Assembly: GCA_031763025.1 (NCBI GenBank)
Contig: JASSKH010000009.1
Coordinates: 434,001-498,000, forward strand
Direction: 5' to 3'
DNA from: Macrocystis pyrifera
Lineage: Eukaryota; Sar; Phaeophyceae; Laminariales; Laminariaceae
DNA length: 64,000 bases
Under the pieces are notes generated by a model. The model was not told where the DNA came from. It made no database searches and saw only the letters and a list, made by a program, of their open reading frames with translations. Numbering within the stretch: the first letter of the stretch is position 1; each line of letters starts with the position of its first letter. The position numbers and the translations under genes were made by a program. Below, one piece after another: positions 13,701 to 26,104 of this stretch.

Positions 13701-16700
13701 CACGCTACCACCACGTAAATACACCACCACTACACTACTGAAGTAGGCCAACACACTATCGTCAGGTCAACACGCCACCACCAGATCAACACACGCGGCT
13801 AGCGCAGCACCACCAGAGAACCGCGAAACTGCTAAAACTAGACACACAGCCAAATAGAGGGGGGCATCGAACCGAGCAGGGCGTCTGTCCCTCCCACAAT
13901 CTACCGGACAAAGGGTAGTCCAAACCAACCTACTGTAGTCACTCAGCCTCGCGTGTTGCCCCCAACTGTTGAGGATCGATCCCATTGGTCGGAACACACA
14001 TAACCACGCACGCGAATCGACGCCAGCTGCAAGTTGCAAGTAGCCACGGCCACGAGTGTCCATGGAGAGGTCCCGCCTTGTAGGTATGTTAAGACTGCAA
14101 TCCCCTTGTAGGGACTAAACACTTGCAATTAGACTAGGATTCAGGTCCATGCACACTGCAGTACTAAAAGGGTTGTCAACCGGAATTTCGTTCGCCATCT
14201 GCCAGAGCAATTCCCGAAAAATCGAAATTCCATTTGACGGCATGGAAACGGGACTGTGGTAGCTACCATTAGACGGCATGGACACGGGGGTTGGAACAAA
14301 TAAGTGCAGTTGTTTTTCCCGCTGCGTATTCGTCCGAGTGCCGCGCTCGCCACATCAAGTAAATGTGCCAGGTGATACATACCAGGTACATAGGAGGGCG
14401 GTACCCACGCACACTCTTAACTTCTGACAAGAACATTCAGGGAGTTGCAAATGTACTGCATAGTGCATTTGTTCGGGGCACCACCGTGGCAGAAAAGACA
14501 CAAACAGTTTTTCACCCGTTAAGCTCGCAATTAATTTCTCTCAAAATGGCATCTGTTTCGTGCTTTCTTACATACATATGCTTCATGCATATTTTTTAAA
14601 ACGATGTAAGCGTATCATACACAGTTTGGAAAAATAATTTTCGACGAAATCCCCGATCTCACAACTAATGTTCTTCTAATTTACAATACACCAGGTGTGG
14701 TGTTACAATAGAATACCTCGTACCGAATTTGAGGTGAATTCAAAGAAAAAAATACATTTTGGCGACAAATATGCGAATTTGCCTACAGTAACCCGCATAA
14801 AATCCCGATTTCATTCACTCATTGGGTCAACGCCTACAGTAGACGCAAGACAAACCAACGTGGGCTGTTCCTTCTTGCCTGGAACAGCGTCGCCTGGAGG
14901 AACCGCACGTTCTCGTGCCTACCCAGCAGTCTCGAGACCTTGTTGGTGACGAGGTTCACCACCTTCACTCCCAGCATGGTGCAGTAGATAAGGAAATGCC
15001 CACTCTCGTCGAAAATCGCGTTTTGTCTGTCCAGTGCGTCCGAAGCCTGATTGAGCCGTACGTCAGCGAGAGACGTGCGTCAGGGAGAATCGTAACGAAG
15101 CATGGCGTAGGCGCCATCAGCATTTCACAGATAGGCTTGGGGGCACGAGACTCTGTCCAACACGTTTGGGGCCTGAATAAGCCGTGCGTCAGCGAGGCAT
15201 ACCTCAGCGAGAGTAGTAACAAACCATGCCGTAAGCACTATATAAAACTTAGGTAAATAGCCTCTCGTGCTGGTCGGCGTAGGTATGAACACAGAACTGC
15301 ACAACATCAAGTCAAGGGTGTCGCATATATTACGCCATGGGGAACGTCGTGTTCATAGTTTCAAGCTCTGGCATGCTAGACATGCCAGGTATGCAACCAC
15401 AGCAAACATGGTGCGCGGGGAGGCACGCATACCGGTTGCCGCCATCATTTCCACAGCGGGTAGAGGCTTAGATTTCAATCGGGTCGCAGAATATGGCGGC
15501 ACATCTTGCATTCATCGTCACGTTTAATACTTCCAGGTCAACTCCAAGGAAGTTATACCCTACCCCTCAGCGGCCTTCTGGACAAGTCGTGGGCACCGGC
15601 GTCTTTCCCTCTTGGCACATGAGCCGGGGGCATTATAATTTTTCAAGTAGTGTGAAGAGAAGGGATATAAAAAAAAACGAAAAGTGCAATAAATATCAAC
15701 CGCCTAGCGAGAGCTTGCAGCAGCACGAGCATCATCTTGCTGACCGCGTGTCGTGTAGGTCCTTGCGTTGTACTTCGGACATGTCTTGTCTCTTATCCCC
15801 TCCCCTAGCAGCAGGCTATGTCCCCTATATCCCCTACCCGAGTAAGATGATATCATGTTTCGTGTAGCCGGTGCTATGCTGTAATCGTCGCTTTTTGTTG
15901 AAAAAATTTCCCGCAGATCTGAAAGTCATAGATAATCCCACAAAGGTTATAAAAAACGAATACGATCGTGTACTCACCTCCAACTCCTTCTCCACCGCAG
16001 ACTTCTTGCCGAGGTCCATGGCGTCCATCTTGAGCTGCCCTTGAGCGATCATGTCCTCCATCGCCCTCCTGCTTTCGTCGTACTTGCGCCGCAGCTTCCC
16101 TGATCGGAAATAAAATGCTCGCACCTGGAGCAAGCAGCGGCACGGTGAGTGGCGACAAGGCGACAAGCAGTGCACACCTCAGAAAGATCAGGATCAGATC
16201 ACCAGATACCATCAAATACACGTTTCATAATTCAATTATTTCGGCGCAGATAGATGCCTGATTTGTATCCGGTACCTGGTATGATCTGAAGAGCTGCACG
16301 TACAGTATTAAACGCTCAGTTTGCCCGGATGGGATCTGTAGGATACCGTTCTTGCATGACATGCCACTACGGCAAATCAAACACAGGATTAAGATGATCT
16401 AGATGATCTAGATGATCTGATCAACAGCGCATGATCTGTCTGATGCGCTCAACAGTGCCCGCAAGGTATAATAAAGAGGGGGGGGGAGCGTACTCATTAT
16501 CATGCATGGCCGTAGTCATAGGGCGGGGGTCGGGGGGGGGGGTGTCGCTTGCTGGGGGTGCGATCCCGCCGCTGTAGGAAGCGGCCCGTGTACACAAATC
16601 GTGCCGTGTGTAGCCTAGGTATGCATCGAAAAAAACAAGGAAAAAAAACAAACCATGTCTAATGTCTCAGTTCAAAACGCCTCATCTCTCACAGATATTT

Positions 16701-19700
16701 AGGCCAAAACGTGCTACGTACCCCCATCGTATGCAGCACTTATCACACCACCACACACCACCACACCATCACACCTGCTTATCCCTTGCAGTCACCGCCA
16801 TATTCTTCCCGTCGGGGCTGAAGGAGATGCTGCAAGGCCGCGTCTTAGCCTTGGCAAGGTCGTAGAGGTCCGTGTCCATCTTGAATTTGAAGCTCACCGA
16901 GCCTGTCGGCGGGCGGCCGTACTCCTCCGCGCCCCAGTACTCCAACACGCCATTCCTGCGGAAAGAGTTGCAAAGGGACCGGGAAAAAAAATAGACAAGA
17001 AACGTAGCCGTGTAACCATTTAGCTTGCGGAACGAAAATCATACCGAGTTTCTGTGACCCGGTACTGGGCAACTCCTGCCTGTCTATCGGGTAACATCTG
17101 CCATAAGGTAACATCAAAGCCCGCTTCAATTTCGAGTTTCCAGTGAAGGTGCGAGGGGGTGGGGGGTGACTAGGCGTATGCGATAACCGCTGCGCAGGTA
17201 GGGCCTGCGTTTGAGTTAGAGTTACGCAGGCGGGGCTTAGACTGGGATCCACAGGCGGAACCGGTGCGAGAAGGTCGTCGTTGTCGGAAGAGAACGAAGA
17301 GGTCTCGTCACGCCTGGGGGTCGTGAAGAAGCGCGCAAGGTCAAGATGACACTATTTAATACTATTAATACGCTACTTCACGAAAGTACGACAAAACTTT
17401 CCAAACGTACGTACGTAAGACCACGACACCACTACGGAAGGTGGTAAATAGATAGATAGAAACATAGTTGGTATTAATAGTTGTCCAGACCTTGGCTTGT
17501 ACTGGACACAAAAAAAAACGTACAACCGAAATATTCCTACGGCCCAACTACGATACCTGCACGCATACATACACAAGGAACTTAAGCAATTCCATCAACC
17601 ACGATCCAATGGACCTAGAGTAGTGTTTTCTATGTGGCAGTTTACATTTAACATGATCCACGACCTTCGCTGAGCGCAGCCCAAAAAAAAGGAACAAGAA
17701 AAGCGCGACGCGCACCAATTATTGCGCTCGTATATGCCGGGTCACCAGATATGACAGCTCTTCAGGTAACCGACGGTGTGCACTCTCGAGTAAGCGAGGT
17801 GGGAACGTATGACACGATGAAACTCCGATGACATAACCACACTATGACACGATGTGTCAATCACACGACGGTACAAGGACACTTTTGGAAACACAACGAC
17901 GCTCCAAACGTTCCAACGGTCGCATTTTTGACCTTTTGGTCGTACGCACCTGTCCGCTGACACAACGGTCTTGGCCGGTTCGTTGTACGCCAAGGTCAAC
18001 ACCGGGGAACTGTGGCCGTTGAACTGCCCAACCGCGTCGGAGCTTCCGTCGCACACGTACACTCGCACCGCCGGAGAGTCTGCATCCGCTACCGCCACTC
18101 GCCCCTGTTGCGAGCGACGCATCAATCAATCACGCAAGGAACACACACGAGAGTAGCGCAGCAAAGGCCACACACACACCCGAATAATTAGGGGCAGGAA
18201 GTCCACTGCAGCTTGTGTGGTGGTGCGACGGGGGCCATGCTACTGCTGCTGTATACAGGAGGGCGTATCTGTAATGCATTGAGTATATACGAAGTACTAG
18301 TATATCACTGCTGTAAAGATGGCCGAACGCGTCGCAACACGGTAAGAAATGGGATGTATCGCGCAGCAGAGGTTGACCGTAAGAGCACGAAACAAGCACT
18401 GCAGGAGGAGAAATCAAACGACCGCTAACACTGCAGGAGGGACACAGAAACTCAACAGCCGAACTTATAATAGGTTGACATGAAAACAAGCCACCGGCTG
18501 GCACCTTATCGGCGACCCCTGCCGACCGCTTCATTACGCCAAGAGAAAGGCCGCGCAGGTACACGATAAGGCCACAGACACGCATGGGAGATGCTGGTGC
18601 GGTTCCCCAGCAACCTGAGAGGACGGCATTGCCTCCCCCTGGACCGTCGCGATGCGTCGATGCAACACGCACTACAGTGCTACAAAAAATAACATAAATC
18701 ATCGATGTGTCGCGTGACTTCTACTTCAATGCCGCCCAGAGGTTTGAGTCCCGAAGCTTGCCGCAGCACAACGAAATCACGCCTCTGCCGATGCAAAAAA
18801 TGGAAACTGCAAACCCCGATAAATTGTATGTGGCATGGCAAGGAGAGGCTCGCCTTTCGCCCTCGCTCGTGTATCCAAGTGACTCGAGTGGGTGTGTACT
18901 TGAGCGCTATCATGTGGCTCATGTCGAACGACACGACGTCGTAGAACTTGATGCTCTTGTCCGCAGAGGTGGTGCACAGCCGCTGCCCGTCCCGAGACAC
19001 CTGCACCATGGAATCGTCAGCCGCCAAGTCAGTGGTTAGAGTCGAGAGACGTTCAAAAAGCAGATTTACGATTTCGTCTGCCCGAACTCGAAAGTAAATA
19101 AGTAACTCTATTTCCGTACAAAATACAGAAACTGGAAAATTTAATTACTTAATGGTGCATTTCGCTTGCAATCATACAAGCATACCGGTGCAAGTTTCTC
19201 GGTAGCATCGGTGGTGGTGGGCACAATCGCCGGGTAAAGTCTCCCCCGCAAGCGGAATACTATCAAATAATTTACTAATTATTGGCGCTGTGCAGCTGTC
19301 CACGAGAAAGCGCTTACAGCTACGTTCTCAAAACAGACTGCAGACGAACGGGGAAAAAAAAAACTAAACGAGCTCGGCGTCGACGTGATGCCATTATCTA
19401 TCGCAGTTGAGTTTCCGTTCTCAACTTGTTACTTCCTAGGTTTGGTAGTGCACAAATAGCACCGCCTACAACTCTACCATCAGAAATGTCGCTTGGTGAA
19501 TGACCGTACGCTCATGTACCCACACAGCTCGTGCGTGACCACCTGCTGTATAATAGGCTCCAACACTCGCTGCATACGAGTTGCACACCCACCACAGAGC
19601 TATGGCGTCCGCGCGCTTCCTGCGTCACTGCAACCACGCAGCGTAGCACTACCACACCGCTTAGCCAGGCAACTGTGAACGGTAAATCGAGATGCGCTGC

Positions 19701-20795
19701 AGTACGGATCCTCGACTCACCGCGAGGTCGTGGATGGGCTCGAGGTGCGAAATGGTAGTGCTTCACAAACTCCACCCCTTCAGGCATCTTCTTCCAGAAC
19801 TTTATGTGCCCGTCAGTGCTAGCCGTTACAAGGAAGTCCGTCCCGCACGGTGTCATGACCGCGTGGGTCACCACATCTCGATGCATGTAGCTACGTTCGT
19901 ACATGGGCGCCCCCGGCAGAGCATCCAGATACGCCTGGGGTCGACAGGGGTTCGTCATTGTCGAGGTTTATTATGATATGTCGATTTTGGTGGGCTATAC
20001 CGTAGGGCAACACCTTCTTGCTCAGTAGACAGTAATCATGTACCAGGTATATATAACCGTAGTGCCGAAGGTGGATGCAAACGGTATAAATATCAGGTGC
20101 CAAAGAGCACGCCGGACGGTGCAGGGAACCAAAGTGTTCAGTCTCCAACGTAAAGAATAGCGCACAGCAAGGACCCGCACGGTCGCACTACGATGGCACT
20201 TGTTTCGCGTGATTAGGGGCGCAATATATACGCATACTCTGTAACATATACTTGGGCTCCAGAGAAGCAGCTAGTCGGTAGTTAAGGCTGCCAGTTGGCT
20301 TTCACTAAAGAATTCACGGCTAGTTATTAGTTGGGTGGCGGCTTAGGCCAACTAACTGCCTTAGTCTTCAACAACAAAGAGAATAACGAGCGACAAACGC
20401 GCAAGTCAGATACAACGACACAAGAATTTGCACAAATAACCGCACACGCAACAAACAGTGCATACCTCGCCAACTGAATAGCTAGTCGGCGCCTCAGAGT
20501 CGGCCGATTGACAGCCCTATCAATAGTGTACCCTAGTAGTAGTAGTTTTTCCGGCTGTCATAAATAGTGTAGTGTTCATCGTGTCCATCACCTTCTCGTG
20601 TGCCAGTTTCCGCTTTTTTACTCTCTTGACCGGCGCAGGCGTCGGTCCCGCCTCCCCATCCGTGTCTGAGTCCTCGCCGAGTTGCCCCGGCGCCGCAGGC
20701 TGAGGGCCGACGTCGTCGTCTGAGGAAGACTCTGACTCCTGCTCCTGCTGAGCCTTTCGCTTGGCGCTAGCCCCGTTTGCGCCTGGCGTGGCCAT
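5962..20795 (-). CDS. PPWD1: Peptidylprolyl isomerase domain and WD repeat-containing protein (PPWD1), 14 exons
   Basis: Exons (minus): 20592-20795, 19721-19934, 18854-19000, 17950-18104, 16775-16955, 15978-16124, 14879-15046, 12725-12849, 11681-11771, 10469-10573, 9142-9231, 8613-8730, 7737-7846, 5962-6039. Joined, they give about 643 aa (human PPWD1 is 646). Residues 1-68 are Ser/Asp-rich with a basic stretch. WD40 blades follow in exons 2-6 ([47 protein letters not shown]). The cyclophilin domain covers about 495-643, with [12 protein letters not shown] and [15 protein letters not shown]; catalytic-type R533, F538, Q541 and H604 and the cyclosporin-contact W599 are present. PPWD1 is a nuclear, spliceosome-associated prolyl isomerase (family knowledge). 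Exon 2 has one surplus base in the A run at 19750-19752, which breaks the frame. Introns 3 and 7 use GC donors; the GC donor of intron 3 is my choice and less certain. The start is the first ATG of exon 1. Confidence 0.93.
6440..6620. repeat. Dispersed repeat R5, copy 1 (PPWD1 intron 13)
   Basis: A T-rich block, then TCCCTCCTA, CGGGGTCACA and ATCGCGAGAATACTT, matching 11200-11390. The end block TCTTCCCTCGTCGACT recurs at 7395-7412 and 11390-11405. The rest of intron 13 (6040-7736) shows a short duplication near 6975-7075 (GTTAGTCGAGAGTAACGTTC type) and nothing coding. Confidence 0.6.
7847..8612 (-). repeat. PPWD1 intron 12: diverged tandem repeat of about 235 bp
   Basis: Two minus-strand copies share CATTCAGTATT, a .CAACGGA.TTG.. 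block, TGAGTC and CTTCTTTTGAGACCC. Their first block resembles the end of exon 12 (CCAACGGAG before gtaact). No coding sequence is seen inside. Confidence 0.6.
8829..8847. repeat. Poly-G tract
   Basis: Uninterrupted G run in PPWD1 intron 11. Longer runs occur in intron 9 at 10710-10739 and 10967-10980. Confidence 0.9.
10150..10385 (+). mobile_element. MITE-like family R4, copy 1 (PPWD1 intron 10)
   Basis: Carries the family signature: ATCTGTATGATCTAGCTCATG, then GGATCTGTACTGTACAGA, then a CGACGTGT end. Other copies lie at 37225-37470, 40015-40285, 41690-41945 and 52855-53100, with fragments at 16385-16445 and 35085-35190. It is 230-270 bp, non-coding and found in both orientations, with imperfect terminal repeats close to CACGCCGGACAGATCA. 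Confidence 0.6.
10705..10985. repeat. Direct repeat of about 113 bp with poly-G linkers (PPWD1 intron 9)
   Basis: TTCGAGACGGAGCRCCGCTC, then CTACT, then TTGGGCGCTCA, then TTTCATATACT occurs at 10743 and again at 10856. A poly-G run precedes the first copy and another follows the second. Confidence 0.8.
11200..11390. repeat. Dispersed repeat R5, copy 2 (PPWD1 intron 9)
   Basis: Sister of 6440-6620. After the shared TCCCTCCTA this copy has an extra TTAATAG, creating the palindrome CTATTAATAG at 11278-11287. Confidence 0.6.
11550..11662. mobile_element. MITE-A copy 1, near-perfect terminal inverted repeats
   Basis: 113 bp with about 30-bp inverted ends: ACTATTACGGGGGTCCATAG ... CTATGGTCCCCCGTAATAGT. 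The A/T-rich centre (ATAAAAACCTATATATTT) recurs in the copies at 40575-40690 and 63638-63749. It lies in PPWD1 intron 9, and its edge is only 18 bp inside the donor of exon 9. It is non-coding, so movement would need an outside transposase. Confidence 0.85.
13020..13800. repeat. CACCATCACTACAGTAGGTC minisatellite (PPWD1 intron 7)
   Basis: Units of roughly 33 bp built on CAACACACCATCACTACAGT with many variants. A higher-order 99-bp period is visible between 13055 and 13255, where two successive blocks are essentially identical. No coding sequence is present. Confidence 0.9.
15047..15245 (-). repeat. Diverged upstream copy of the exon 7 acceptor region (PPWD1 intron 6)
   Basis: Read on the plus strand, the exon 7 edge (CTGTCCAG...GCCTGATTGAGCCGTACGTC, 15027-15064) and its flank return at about 15153-15200 as CTGTCCAACACGTTTGGGGC plus CTGAATAAGCCGTGCGTCAG. 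The copy keeps a minus-strand acceptor-like TTATTCAG followed by exon-like sequence. Confidence 0.7.
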
Positions 20796-23240
20796 GCTGA
20801 CGCTGCCGACTCCGGACGCTGCTTGTGCGAGCGTTTGCGGTGTTTCCTACCGTAGTCTGCTCTGGTGTTATCGATTGTCGGCGTTTATACGCCGGGGGTG
20901 GGGGGGGGTTAGGCTATTCACGGCGGAGGGGAATGTGACGAGCATGCTGTTCTTTGTTGATGAGCTGGCGAAGAGAGCTACGAGTACGGTACTAATTAAA
21001 AAGTAGGGGTACAGTGGTTAGGCAGGCAGGCAGTCTCGCGTGACCCACGACGACAGCAGCACCATCGCTTCGTCATGTGTACGTCATACCATATGGTCTT
21101 TCTCTTTGAAGGGGATCTAGGTGAAAGAAGCGTAGAGTATTGGTGGCGGGCTGCCAAGAGTTGCAGCGCGGCTACAGCAACAGCGACACTTCATCATGTC
21201 GTATGAAAAGCTTGACGCTCTTGACTCTTGCACGCAAGGTTTTGTGTCAAGCTTTTTCTTACTACCTGGTACCTGATAAGTCGCACCAAAGTCGTGTTGC
21301 CACGCTGATGATAACCCGGGACAGCAGCATACGCCAACAGCGCAGACAGAGCAGCGAGAGTGCCGAAACGGTACGGCTGTTGACTGTTGTTACGGGCTTT
21401 GCCGACGTGACATACAATACACACCACAACATCACCACTACAACAGCAGTAGTTTCAAAGAAACTGCTGGAACATGGTACCACTACATACGTGAGACATC
21501 GTGAAGCGCTTCGTGTGGAGTCGAGTACTGCTGTACACACGCGGTGGCTCTCCAACGCAAAAATACCGCACCGCAGCGGGAGGCTGACAATGACCACACA
21601 GAGTGAGCAAGCAGTAAAACGTGATCGATCATTGTGCTTGTACTGCTGTTGGTACATGCGCAGGGGGAAGCACCGAAGCAGCAACATAAGGCACACCCGG
21701 TCACATCGCCGAGTCCTGCGATGTACCTCAGGTACCGTCAGCAGCACGAGTAGTACAGCATGTGCATTGCATCTTGCATCCGTAAAAAAAACTCTGATGT
21801 AGGTATTAATATTGGTAGGAAAAGGAAAACACATCAGCAGGCAGAGCCGCTGCTGTAGCAGCTCGAGTTGCCACACAACCACGCGATGCAACCGAAAAAT
21901 CGCCAGTAAAGGCTCTCAGGAGGTGGACGGAGGTACAGAAGTACAGCAGTATCCCATGTTGACCCTTGACGTCCCTGCACCCCTGAAGCTACGAGTATAC
22001 CACTATGGACGTAAATATAAGGAATATTTTAATGTAAAGTATAGAGACTAAACGGCCTTTATATTCCGTCCACAGCAGTGTTAGAAGACTACTGCTGTGC
22101 GTAGGGAGGGGCTTCTCAGTTCTACAAGAGGCCTTGAATCAATTGCAAAATGGGGAGCAGTAAAGGACGAACCCAAAACTTGACAGTCGGACACGAAATA
22201 TATTGATGTCCTTGCACACAACATCGCTCAGCTCCCACCTGGTACGCCGAGGCAAGCAAGGTCCAGCTGCAGTGACTGCTGTGTGGAGAACTCAAAAGTG
22301 GTCTCAGTCCAGCTGCGACACGCGGTACCAAACCGCCTCCAAGAAATGTGGAAACCCTTTGTGTTCAACCAACGTTTAACGTTGCCAGATTGCAAGGATT
22401 GCTGACCATCTGATCATTGCTCGCGAACACCGTGACGTTGCTGTGCATACCTGGTGAGCTTGCGTGCGGCTTATCCTATCGACGGTGAATGTTGGTAACG
22501 TGCACCCACTGTTTGTACTGGCCTCTTAGGCGGCCTTAATGGCAGCATTGACAGCAGCAGTACCCTCTCCCTAAAGTACAACTGCTGTACTACAGCAGTA
22601 CGTACTACTATAGCTGCATTGTACAGACAGTACGAACGCGCACGACATTATGTTCTTCCGCAGCAGCTGCAGCAACAGCCGCGAGTAGTGTTCGCCGTCG
22701 TAGAGTCCAAGAGTGCGGATAGATCCCTCGCCGATTGCAGTAAGCTTTGCTCCGAAAACGGCTGCTAAACGCTGATGTCCGTTTTTGCTCCATGATCCAG
22801 TTCTGGGTGTTGCTGTGACTACTATTAACTGTTAATATCAGGTATCTGTGATGAGAATGCGGCATGTTACGGAAATTTATTTCGCCGGCGAATCACCATG
22901 CATTTCTCGTCTATTTTTGACATGTCTTGGCACAACACGGTACTCTGTTTGTAACTTCCAAACGAATGATGTTTGGGGAACTGGAGGGGGGAAAGGGTCA
23001 CTTGGGAGGGCAAGAGCAGGACTGGATGAGTTGTCTCGAACGCGACCTGTCGTTGCCCATCGAAGAGAAACAATGGACGTTGGCACCGAAGAAATCGGGC
23101 AAGTGATTGAAACGTGTTGAAGAGGGGGCAGAGCAGTACATGAAGCGCTGGTTCGTTAAGGAGGAGGAGAATGCAGCAAAACGACGAGCGCTTGGGGTAC
23201 AAAATGCGCAGCGACTTAATCAAGACGCGGTTGGGCCCAA
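20796..23240. other. 5' flank of PPWD1 and intergenic sequence, no gene recognised
   Basis: It should hold the PPWD1 promoter, but I see no element I could name. Overlapping long ORFs on both strands at 21140-21890 have no family signature and look like chance frames. TACCTGGTA occurs at about 21266 and related forms near 22237. Confidence 0.5.
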
Positions 23241-23805
23241 GGCCCGGAGGGGGAGGGTGTACTCGATAGGAGAGAGGTACTCGATCTCATGCATGGCCGT
23301 AGTCGTATGACCATAGACCCTCGCATACCTACAATGCCGGGGCGGAGCATGTCGGGTTTTCACCGACCAGGCAGACATTGCTTGCACCAAGCGCGAAGCG
23401 CCGTGAGGTGTCCGGCGAGTCGCATGAAGGGTGACCTGCATCCTACTAAGAAACCGCTTGTGAGGCGGACTTGCATATGGATAACAGCTTCAATGAGTTA
23501 GTTTAATTTCCGGTGTAGCCACTTCCAGAGACAGCAATGGGAGTACTATGTAACTGCCTCTGGGGTGCTTTACCTTGAACACTGCGAGATACGATTAGTT
23601 CCCTTGTGTGCAGAGTAAAGGTTCATTACTTCGCACAAATGATGTAACTCGACGACCAGCTGTGGACGACCGCCAAAAAAAAAACAACAAAAAAAAAAAC
23701 GGTACCCTGAACGTCTAGCTGACGTAGTGAGCGGCATGTTTTACAGTGTCGTTGCCAACCGACGCCAACCCAACCCATACATAATACCTGGTATCTAATA
23801 GCGCG
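23240..23805 (-). mobile_element. Dispersed repeat R1, copy A
   Basis: Contains GCATGGCCGTAGTCGTATGA, ACCCTCGCAT.CCTACAATGC, GTCTGCCTGGTCGG-type sequence, an A/T homopolymer and a G run at the end. Copies B (29385-29905) and C (61884-62415) are in the opposite orientation. Fragments of one end lie at 16490-16520 and 38620-38670. Length is about 530-560 bp; no coding capacity or clear terminal repeats were seen. Confidence 0.8.
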
Positions 23806-24194
23806 GGGGGGGGGGGGAGGAGCCGCGTTGAAAGAGGCGTGGCAACAGCAGCTAGGCCGTTCAAGAATTGAAGGCACCCGCCAAAACTTGGCACTGGCCC
23901 TCGTTCTATTAACAGTTGAGACGGCCAGTGACTACTGCCTAACAAAGATGTGTTGCAATCCCTGTTTTATTTGTTTACTTTTGTTCTTGTTTTGTTGTGA
24001 TGCCCTGTACGTATTCCCTTCCAAGTCGATGGTACCCCCCCCGTACCCTGCTATTCTGCGTCGGCTCCGTCACTTTATTAAATTATTAAATTATTAGTAG
24101 ATACCAGTATCTGGCCATCATGTTGCTTTTCCTCTTTTGGCCGTTTGCCCGCGCGCGAGCTTCACCGGTACGTGAAGTTAATACGCAATTGGCT

Positions 24195-24470
24195 GAACGC
24201 TGTGTGTGTTCTTCACATGAAACCGTTCTTTCTACCCGTCGAATTCCAGCACGATCAGTGTCCGTGCCGATCATTCAATCCTAGAGAGTTCCAAGTTCTG
24301 TGGTCACAAAACTACGCCACACCATAGGTGCTACATTGTTATGCAGTAAGCAGAGCAATGCGATGCCAGTTCATCATACTGTGTATACGACAGGCACGAT
24401 ATACACATTCTATGTAAAAGAGAAATAAATAAAGAAAAATAGATCCAGAGAAGAAAAGGAAAAAACAAAT
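24195..24470 (+). mobile_element. Dispersed repeat R3, copy 1 (SINE-like)
   Basis: Shares CACAAAACTACGCCACA, CTACATTGTTATGCAGTAAG and GACAGGCACGAKATACACAT with the other R3 copies, followed by an A-rich tail. Other copies: 25190-25515 (-), 27225-27545 (-), 51845-51960 (+, truncated), 54435-54720 (+). Confidence 0.7.
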
Positions 24471-25189
24471 AAAAAACTGTCATGCTGTACGAGTAGCTGG
24501 TCAGTGTGTTTTTTCCCCCTGTTTTCGGCCGTTCGCCCGTAATAAATGGAAATAACTCACCTCACACCACACACCGTATACAGCAGAGAATAGTGTTATG
24601 TGCTATACATGGATACGCCAACAAGAAACATCTTAGAATAATATGAGCAACGCTTTGGAGCCTTGTTGTGACACTAACCTTGAGCAACGGTGACCATAGA
24701 CTATTGTGTACCAGTACCTGATATCTGGTACCGGTAGGATTTAGTGCAGCGCTCGCCGATGCACACGGTTTCTTATTAATAGTCCAAGTTCCTTAGCGTC
24801 CCCCAAAAATTGAGACACTGACATACTTACAGTAGGAGACTATTTTTTTATGCGTGGGTTTACACCGTAGCAAACGCAATCTTGATACCGATATATACCG
24901 GATGAGGTGCCGGTATACCAATCAGCTACGTACCGATATATACCTAATAAATGCGATACTGCTATACATAATACCCGCAAAGCAAGGAACTCCCCCGGGA
25001 TATGATATACTGGAAAAACAGGCTTTCCCGGTGCACCTCTCTCTTCCTCGTTGCGTACCATGGTATCCATCTTGCCTCATGCTCGGGATATTTTTCTTCC
25101 GCTCTCTGGTTTTTCTTCTGTCTGATATTACTGTAGTGTTACCTTTCGGAGTATATGTTATTTGCTTACATTTTTTCCTTTTCCTTTGT

Positions 25190-25515
25190 TTTTCTTTTGT
25201 ATTTATTTATCTCCCTAACGTTTTTCTCTGTTGAACGTTATATATGGCTGGGTTGCCGGCGTGTGTGGGTTGTGCCTGTCATATCCAGTTTCCAATACCA
25301 TGGCTAAAGTAGACATGACGGTTTATTGTGAAGAACACACACATGACATTGCATTGTCCACTTTCCTCACTGAATTACAATGTTGCATATTTGCGGCGTA
25401 TTTTTGTTACCACAGAGCTTGTATCTCTCTAGGATAAAGAATCGGCACACTGGGTGTGCTGGATGTCTACAGGTAGAAAGCACGGTTTAATGTGACGAAC
25501 ACACACACCGAATCT
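25190..25515 (-). mobile_element. Dispersed repeat R3, copy 2
   Basis: Reverse orientation, more diverged, with a T-rich (complement of A-rich) end at the left and GAACACACAC at the right. Confidence 0.55.
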
Positions 25516-26104
25516 TGGTATAGCCCCAACAGGCCTACGGAGAATCGTTCACTGTGAAGTTTTCTGGGAGATTCCTATCGGTCGTGTACGTCCACAGTCC
25601 ACAGTGCAAATACCCCTGATGGCCAAAGCTAAAAATAGCGAGCACATTCGCAAGGCTATGATAGCGCCGTGTATGTTACATGGTGTATTTTTTCAATACT
25701 ATCAATAATTGTTGTACAACAGCCAGCCAGGGTTGTGAACCGACAACCGAAAATCGTTTTTTTCGGTCGTTTTTTTTCGGTTTTTCCCGACCGAAAACTG
25801 ACAGGTTTTGTTTTTGTTTTTTTTGTTTTTTTCGTGTTGGTTTGCTTAACACAAAACCCGACCGAAACTGGTGAAAAACCGAGAAACGCATCGAGCCATT
25901 TTTTGTTCTCGATTCGAACCCTCTGACAATAGCAGCAGCAATGTTAGCGACTTAGCCCAGCTTCGACCAAATGGTTGATACTCGTGTGCCAGGTATAGTA
26001 TATAGCTTTGTTCTGTTCTACTTCAAGAGATTTGTATTAGTGCTGGTACGAATTTATGGGAAATATTTTCTGAGAACTGAGTTTTTTTTGCCGAAAACCC
26101 GCGT

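Noticed and set aside
19001..19027. Extension of PPWD1 exon 3 upstream to LAADDSMVQ
   Set aside because: No AG acceptor precedes it. Splicing at GTGCAG (19003-19001) gives LA-VSRDG, which matches the family spacing exactly.
21140..21891. Overlapping 220-aa plus and 209-aa minus ORFs
   Set aside because: Mutually antisense, Cys/Arg/Val-rich with no domain, no splice context and no codon pattern like the confirmed exons.
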